A DNA stretch of 64,000 nucleotides. Origin: Cryptomeria japonica (Eukaryota > Streptophyta > Pinopsida > Cupressales > Cupressaceae). Position 1 is the first letter of the stretch. Each line of letters starts with the position of its first letter. Location of the stretch: positions 114,239 to 178,238 of the forward strand of contig NW_026729139.1 of the NCBI RefSeq assembly GCF_030272615.1. The letters are read 5' to 3'. The notes beneath the pieces were generated by a model. The model had not been told where the DNA came from and searched no databases. It saw only the letters and a list, made by a program, of their open reading frames with translations. Both the position numbers and the translations under genes were made by a program. Below are positions 58,372 to 64,000 of the stretch, one piece after another.

Positions 58372-59672
58372 CTATCTTAGTTTGTTCCTTGTCATCACTG
58401 GATCATCCTTATCTCCTATAATCTGACTTGGTGCATAATGTCTTCTGACATACTTGGCTAATACAGGCTCGGTAGGCTCTGTATGATCTTCTTCATCACT
58501 CGGTAACTGGATATTTTCTTCATTTTCTTCAACAGTTTTCTCGGTAAGACTTCTCGGTTGCACATAGACAAATCCATCATAGTCTTTTGGTTCTTTGGAA
58601 TTTCTTTCATCATTTTTTTCTGCAATTCATCAATTTTCACATTTGCACTTTCTACTATTTTGTTAGATGATTTGATCAGACATTTAAATGCTTTGCTTCT
58701 AGAAGAATAACCTAGAAATGTTCCTTCTTCACTTTTCTAATCAAACTTGTCATTTCTATCATCTTAATGAACATAGCATTTACTTCCAAAGATTTTAAAA
58801 TAACTTACATTAGGTTTCTTGCCATACCAGATTTCATAAGGTGTCTTCAAAGTACCTTTCTTCAATTGAACTTGGTTCAAGGTGTAAACAGCTGTGCTTA
58901 TTGCTTCTCTCCAAAATGTTTGTGGAACCTTCTTCTCAATCATCAGTGTCCTAGCACAATCCACAATAGATCTGTTTCTTCTTTCAGCTATTCCATTCTG
59001 TTGTGGAGTTCTCGGTGCAGAGACTTGTCTTTTTATACCATGATCATTGCAAAATAGGTTGAACTCATCAGATGTGAACTCTCCTCCTCTATCTGATCTA
59101 AGACATTTCAGTTGTCTTCCTGTTTCATTTTCAACTCTAGCCTTGTACCATTTAAACATTTGAAAGGCTTCTGATTTTTCTTTTAAAAACATTACTGACA
59201 TCATCCTTGAATAATCATCCACAAATAGTATGAAATAATTATCACCATAATAACTTTGAACTTTCATAGGACCACAAAGATCAGTGTGCACAAGATCTAA
59301 AATTCCCTTAGAAGTGTAGGACTTACTTGTAAAGCTAGATCTTGTCATCTTACCCATCTAGCATACTCGGCACATAGCATTCTCAGGTTTTTCAAGACTC
59401 AGTAGACCTCTTACTTCGTGCTTCTTACTTATTTTGATCAGATTATCAAAATTAACATGACAAAACCTTTTATGCCATAACCAAGTATCATCAATCTTTG
59501 CATACAAACACTTATTGTAAGTTGAATCAAGGTGAAATGTATTACCTTTTGTTTGTGTCCCGGTAGCAGCTAACTTTCCATTCTTGTCATGAACTTTGAC
59601 AATTCCTTTCTGAAATTCTATTCGGTAACCGATGTTATTTAGTTGTGCTACACTCAACGAATTGTATTTCAA
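58372..59672 (-). pseudogene. Copia integrase with GAG-pre-integrase zinc domain
   Basis: GAG-pre-integrase: TWLWHKRFCHVNFDNLIKIS and CRVC (59672-59358), with His and Cys of the zinc site. After a single TAG the core follows (59357-58764): DLVHTDLCGPM, CLRSDRGGEF and QQNGIAERRNRS, giving the D, D, E catalytic residues. The C-terminal part runs on past a stop at 58764 (EEGTFLGYSSRSKAF) to the acidic linker 58563-58372 (DEEDHTEPTEPVLAKYVRR) before the RT. The protein would insert the cDNA copy. Confidence 0.9.
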
Positions 59673-59740
59673 ACCTTCAACCCAATAAACATCATTGCAT
59701 CTTGCATTATCAAGAAGTGTTATAGATCCTTTACCTCTTA

Positions 59741-60994
59741 TCAGACATGGTGCATCATTACCAAATCTAATATAGCCTCCATCATAACTTCTAACATAAC
59801 AAACTTGTGTTTATCTCCTGTCATATGATGTGAGCATCCACTATCTATAATCCAAGAATCATTAGTGTTTATGTGAGATATTAGGGCTTTTTCTACATAC
59901 CTTTCTTCATCTGATCCATCCTTGATAGCCACATAAACAACTTCTTCTGTATCAGTCTCATCTGATTTATCATTGTTAGATTCCTCATCAGCTATTAAGC
60001 ATGTCTTTCTATCTCTTCTTCTGAAGTCTCAGTGTCCTCTATAATGATTATCTTTCTGTCTGTCATCTCGGTAATCTCTCTTTTCAGTAAAATCTTTGTC
60101 AGGACAGTTAGAATCCATATGTCCAATCTTATCACAATTGAAACATTTCAAAGGTAGTTTTCCTTTATACTTACCTTTTCCTCTTGGTAACCTTTTGGCC
60201 AATAGTGCTTCAAACTCTTCTTGCTTTCTGATTTCTTCATACAGTTTGTGTACTTCTTCCATGTTCTTCTGAAATCTTTCACTTGCTCCATTGTGATCTC
60301 CTTCAGAGTACTTATACTTTCTTTCATTGTAATCATTAGATTCATTCAGATGAAAAGAACTAAATGCAGATTCAACTTTGTTTACCGATGACACACTATT
60401 ATCAAAATTACTTAACTCAAATGCATGTAGCTTACCAATAGTAGCATCCAAAGAAACTGGCATATTGGGTACAGACCTCAATTCATTGATTGCAGAGACT
60501 CGGATTGCATAGGCAGGTAGAAGGGTTCTTAACAACTTACTTGTTACATCCTTTTCTTCAATAGTTCCTCCTGCTCCTTTGATTTGATTTACAATCTCCT
60601 TTAGTCTTGTATTGTACTAGGTTATGTTCTCACCTTCATTCATCCTCATAGATTCAAGTTGTCCTCTTAAACTATCTACTTTTTCTCTTTGAACATGTTC
60701 ATCTCCTCCATATACAGATATGAGCTTAGTCCACATTGCCTTTGCATCAGTACATCCTTCTAGATCATTAAACTCTGAATCGGTCAATGCAGATGTTATT
60801 TCAATCATTGCTTGAATATGTTCTTGCTTCGCCTTTATCTCTTCCATTGTCAATGGATAGGTGCTCGGTGCAACAAAGTCATTCTCTAGATAATATATAG
60901 CATATTCTCCAACTCTTGATAGATGTAGCTTCATCCTTTTCTGCCATGTAGAGAAACTTGACTTGTTCAACTTCGGTGCATCCCTCTTATACAT
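59741..60994 (-). pseudogene. Copia gag and protease
   Basis: One frame from ATG at 60994 (PKLNKSSFSTWQKRMKLHL) through gag with one TAG at 60616, a zinc knuckle CFNCDKIGHMDSNC (about 60150-60110), a TGA after HYRGH (60026), and the protease active site WIIDSGCSHHMTG (near 59840; Asp of DSG). The frame then shifts near 59800, from where the protease continues as YDGGYIRFGNDAP in the next frame. Gag length (about 325 aa) and order are normal for copia. Confidence 0.9.
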
Positions 60995-61044
60995 CTTTGG
61001 ATCTTTAGCTCAAGTGCCTTTAAACTTTAGTTTCAAAATCCAAA

Positions 61045-61056
61045 GCTCTGATACCA
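61045..61056 (-). other. Copia primer-binding site (initiator tRNA-Met)
   Basis: On - TGGTATCAGAGC, two bases inside the 5' LTR end, the standard 12-nt complement of the 3' end of plant initiator tRNA-Met. Confidence 0.95.
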
Positions 61057-61058
61057 AT

Positions 61059-62569
61059 TGATAGTTCTGATACTTAATATAAGTACATATCCAATAGCCA
61101 ACAAGATGAGAGGGGGGGGTGAATCATACAAACTTAATCATCCATAAAAACATCAAATTCAACCTCGGTAACATATATATCAGTCATATAACCAAAAACT
61201 GTCAAACATGCAAACTCAAAAGCATATGAACAATATAAACCTCATAACACTAGATTTAACGTGGAAACCCAAATAGGGAAAAACCACTGTGGGATTTCAG
61301 ACCCACTAAGAAATATACTCTTCTAGAGTATGCTCGGTTAAAAGCAAATCCTGTTAAAGATTACAAACACATTGCTAGATGTGACCCGATTAAGGGATTT
61401 CCCTCAGATCCGTTACGATCTTCACTTTGTTAGAAGTGACCTTGTCAAAGGATTTCAAACACTCAATCAAAATGTCACCTTTCTAGAGGATTTACATATA
61501 AGACTTTTAAGTCCACTCGGTTAAGAGATTTCTTGTCACTTTCACAAAATAATAGTAATAAAGATATGTCTACAACTTCACATCTACAAATGCTAAAGCA
61601 GATTCCTATTTATTCAATACAATTTAGACATAGAACTAATCTTGTCTATCTACTGGGCATCTACACTATGTTATTATAACAGGTCTTCAATCTTATGTGC
61701 TCGGTAATCACTGTGTAGCATCCCTGTGCATACACTTGCCCGCATACATTGTTTATCAACAGTTTTCTTTTTATAAACAATCTTCTAACTGCGCAATCCC
61801 ATTGATCACATTTCCCATGATCAATCATAGCCATCAGATCTTCAATCTTGTCCAGGTTCAATGTATCTTTCGATCTGAAAATGTTTTACCCCACCTTGGA
61901 ACTTGCATTGTCACCTTGGAACTTGTGTTAGGGTATTGCGGTTCAATCTGAGCTGTAGATCTTCATGCCGACTTTCCATTGCCTTAGATTCGTTAACAAA
62001 CTTCTTCCACCGATTACCAATCATTGATCCACTCCAGCTCATCAGCTTCTTTCATTAAATATCACATGTAAACATTTAATACATTCTGTTATAGCTCGGT
62101 TGTAACTCGGTGAATACTAAACTTCACTCGGTAGACATTCTGCCTTCATTAACCGATAGCGATAACCTTAGGGTTTACCGACTAGGTTCTTTGCCTGATA
62201 ACATAGTATAGTATTAACCTTTACATTTTACAACATATGTATGATGTTAAAACAATCTAAAACATCATGATCTCATCATTGTCTGACTCGGTAGTAGTTG
62301 CCCATTGAATAACTTATCCCCTCATTCATCATATTCTTTCGTTTGTCTTTTACCGACTTCTTTATAATCTTCATATCATACTTCTCAAGATATGGCAACA
62401 TCATACTGAATTAGAAAATCAATTTCTTGACATCAATGACAAAATAATAATATCAAGATAGTAAAACATCTTTAATCAGTTATGTCCATAATCATCAACA
62501 ACCTTCTCAATATCCTTATTGAAATGTCAACAATCTTTCATTGTCTGTTATAATGTAATATTGCCAACA
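61059..62569 (-). repeat. Copia 5' LTR (1,511 bp)
   Basis: Same ends as the other LTR. Differs by scattered substitutions and by having one instead of three copies of the 23-bp unit (62166-62188). It would hold the element's promoter on -; no TATA box is assigned. Confidence 0.93.
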
Positions 62570-62575
62570 CTTCCC

Positions 62576-62754
62576 AAGATATTCCCATTCAACTGGTTGT
62601 TGATATATATAACTCTATTGAAACGAAACCCCTAACCTCTCCCATACTGGAATCATCCCTCGAGGACTCGGCTCCATTTATTGAGGTCAAACCCAAAACC
62701 AGAAGAAGGAACTCCCCTATTGGCCAAAATACTCTGGTCTCAGGGGGGTCTTAA
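62576..62754 (+). pseudogene. LINE C ORF1, 3' end
   Basis: Continues ORF1 after the copia insertion: QDIPIQLVVDIYNSIE, SSLEDSAPFIEVKPKTRRR and a TAA at 62752-62754. Frame and composition agree with the part that ends at 54825. Confidence 0.75.
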
Positions 62755-62920
62755 CCAGAAACAGACAAAAAGTGAACTATGGGTTAGACTCAAGGGGGTT
62801 TGGGAGACCACCCAATGCAGTTAGCAAAGATAGGCAGAGTCGGGTTTCCATTGTAGATGAAGCTCAGATAACATTACCATAAATGGGGATGGGATCCCCC
62901 ACTCATGCTAAATTAAAGTT

Positions 62921-64000
62921 GTCTCATGGAATATAAGGGGTTTAAATCACCCCCACAAGAATGACCTGCTATCCAATTTGGTTAGAGATCATAAACCAAA
63001 TATGTGCCTTGTCTAAGAAACTAAAATGCCTGGTAGCAAAGTGGAAAAAAATAAATTGGCAATTTTTGGAGATTGTGATGTTCACTGTGTGGATGTAGAT
63101 GGTGCTTCAGGCGCTATTGCCACCCTTTGGAATCTGAGACTACTATGTGGTAAGGTGGTCCTCTCTTCTCCTTGTCATATTGCTACTAGATTCTTTAATC
63201 TTAAAGATGGATCCTCCTGGATTATTTGCAGCATCTATGCTCCTTATGGGAGATCTGCTAGGAAAGCCCTCTGGTCTTCCATTTTCCATGCTAGATCACT
63301 CTTCCCTAATGAGAAATGGGTTCTTCTGGGTGATTTCAACACCCCTCTCAAATTTGGATAAATCTGGGGGTATGCCTATCTTTATTGATAGTAGACAAAA
63401 CTTGGCTGACATGATCAACTCTTTGAGCCTTTTGGATCTAGACCTTATTGGTGCTAAATTCACTTGGTCCAACAGATGCAGTGGGGAGGATCTCATTCAG
63501 GTTAAGCTTGATAGGGGCCTTGTCTCTCCTTATTGAATTCAGAATGCTTCCTGTAGACTCAATGCCTTGCCCCATGTTGGATCAGAAAACTTCCCTATTT
63601 CCCTTCCGGTGACTCTGTTGTCTGGCAGAAAGGCATATCCCTTCAGATTTGAGAAAATGTGGCTGATGGACCCTGACATCCAAGATAAAATTATGGAGTG
63701 GTGGAATATTGATATCCAGGGTATGGCCATGTTTCATATAGCCAAGAAGCTATATAATGTCAAGTCCAATATTCAATGTTGGAACAAGTCCTCTTTTTGC
63801 AATATCTTCAAAATTAAACATCAACTCAAACTGGATCTTGAGGAGGTTCAAAAGCATACACAAGTTTTTGGGTTTGATAAAGATGTCTCGAATAAAGAAA
63901 TTGAAATTTTAACTAAATTGCATGATATTATTTCCATAGAAGAGGAATTTTGGAAATAGAGATCTAGAGATTTATGGCTTAAAAGAGGTGACAAAAACAC
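62921..64000 (+). pseudogene. LINE C ORF2, endonuclease domain (partial, runs off the window)
   Basis: Starts VSWNIRGLNHPHKNDLL (62921), then a TAA for Gln in CLV*ETKMPGSKV (catalytic Glu region), GASGAIATLWN, SSWIICSIYAPYG and WVLLGDFNTPLKFG (63316-63357; the GDFN motif). After a frameshift near 63358 the reading goes on with FIDSRQNLADMINSLSLLDL, GAKFTWSNR and KLDRGLVS, then the linker with PFRFEKMWLMDP (63630-63665), WNKSSFCNIFKIK and EFWK*RSRDLWLKRGDKN at the edge. Order and motifs are those of LINE A ORF2, in a diverged sequence. Confidence 0.85.

Larger units (their letters stand above)
54826..62569 (-). mobile_element. Ty1/copia retrotransposon, nearly complete, with both LTRs
   Basis: Read on -: 5' LTR (62569-61059), primer-binding site complementary to initiator tRNA-Met (61056-61045), gag, protease, integrase, reverse transcriptase and RNase H, polypurine tract (56393-56382) and 3' LTR (56381-54826). 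Gene order protease-integrase-RT defines copia. The LTRs are very similar by eye, so the insertion is fairly recent, but a handful of stops and two frameshifts disable it. Target duplication is ctaccc (54820-54825) against cttccc (62570-62575), one mismatch; the 6-bp length is supported because it restores the LINE C reading frame. Confidence 0.93.
53600..64000 (+). mobile_element. LINE C: L1-type element, interrupted by a copia element, cut by the window edge
   Basis: ORF1 runs from about 53604, is broken at 54825 by the copia insertion, resumes at 62576 and ends at 62754. ORF2 begins near 62921 with the endonuclease and is still open in the pre-RT linker at the right edge (SRDLWLKRGDKN). 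Leaving out the copia element and one 6-bp repeat (ctaccc/cttccc) puts the two ORF1 parts in one open frame. Whether it carries an ORF3 after ORF2, as LINEs A and B do, lies outside the window. Confidence 0.82.

Noticed and set aside
1-64000. CRISPR array, bacterial operons, tRNA or rRNA genes
   Set aside because: No spaced identical repeats of CRISPR type, no cloverleaf or rRNA segment recognised; introns and retroelements show eukaryotic nuclear DNA.

Overview
The window looks like plant nuclear DNA, most plausibly from a conifer or other gymnosperm. It is AT-rich, dominated by old nested retrotransposons (Ty3/gypsy, Ty1/copia, L1-type LINEs with a C-terminal RNase H, a Helitron remnant), carries about 2.9 kb of degenerate interstitial telomere-like DNA, and holds one recognisable spliced plant gene, a malectin-like/leucine-rich-repeat receptor kinase. 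The species cannot be fixed from the sequence alone.

Layout. 1-5.7 kb: decayed Ty3/gypsy pol on + and an unidentified coding remnant. 8.3-9.7 kb: LINE ORF1 remnant on -. 10.2-12 kb: gypsy gag remnant and probable LTR on -. 12.0-13.2 and 23.9-24.4 kb: split copy of the flanks of the receptor-kinase gene, separated by about 10.6 kb of inserted material (LINE A on -, 13.9-21.7 kb; Helitron N-terminal remnant on +, 22.3-23.6 kb). 24.6-25.2 kb: LTR-like block. 26.6-34.2 kb: LINE B on -, split by a 3.7 kb probable solo LTR with perfect TSDs. 36-37.5 kb: another flank copy and an orphan exon-like segment. 38.5-41.4 kb: telomere-like array. 41.7 kb: long near-perfect palindrome. 43.1-45.4 kb: LINE 3' tail and an ORF1-only LINE on +. 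46.4-51.2 kb: solo LTR immediately upstream of the receptor-kinase gene, then the gene (15 exons, +). 51.5-53.5 kb: its duplicated 3' flank and minisatellites. 53.6-64 kb: LINE C on +, interrupted in ORF1 by a nearly complete Ty1/copia element on - (54,826-62,569).

The most unusual signal is in LINEs A and B. Both are on -, they differ in sequence, and each carries, after the RNase H end of ORF2, a further coding region for one shared, unrecognised protein family (ORF3: a conserved N-terminal globular part, a Ser/Pro-rich linker and a C-terminal coiled coil). In LINE A the ORF1/ORF2 junction and the junction after ORF2 are both ATGA stop-start overlaps, as expected for coupled translation. 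No A-tract separates ORF2 from ORF3. This suggests an L1 lineage with an extra downstream gene.

The receptor kinase has intact splice sites and all main kinase motifs, but one in-frame TGA between the catalytic lysine and the rest of the kinase, and a solo LTR ending 53 bp before its ATG. Its 5' and 3' flanks recur elsewhere in the window without the gene, pointing to former tandem duplication followed by transposon invasion.
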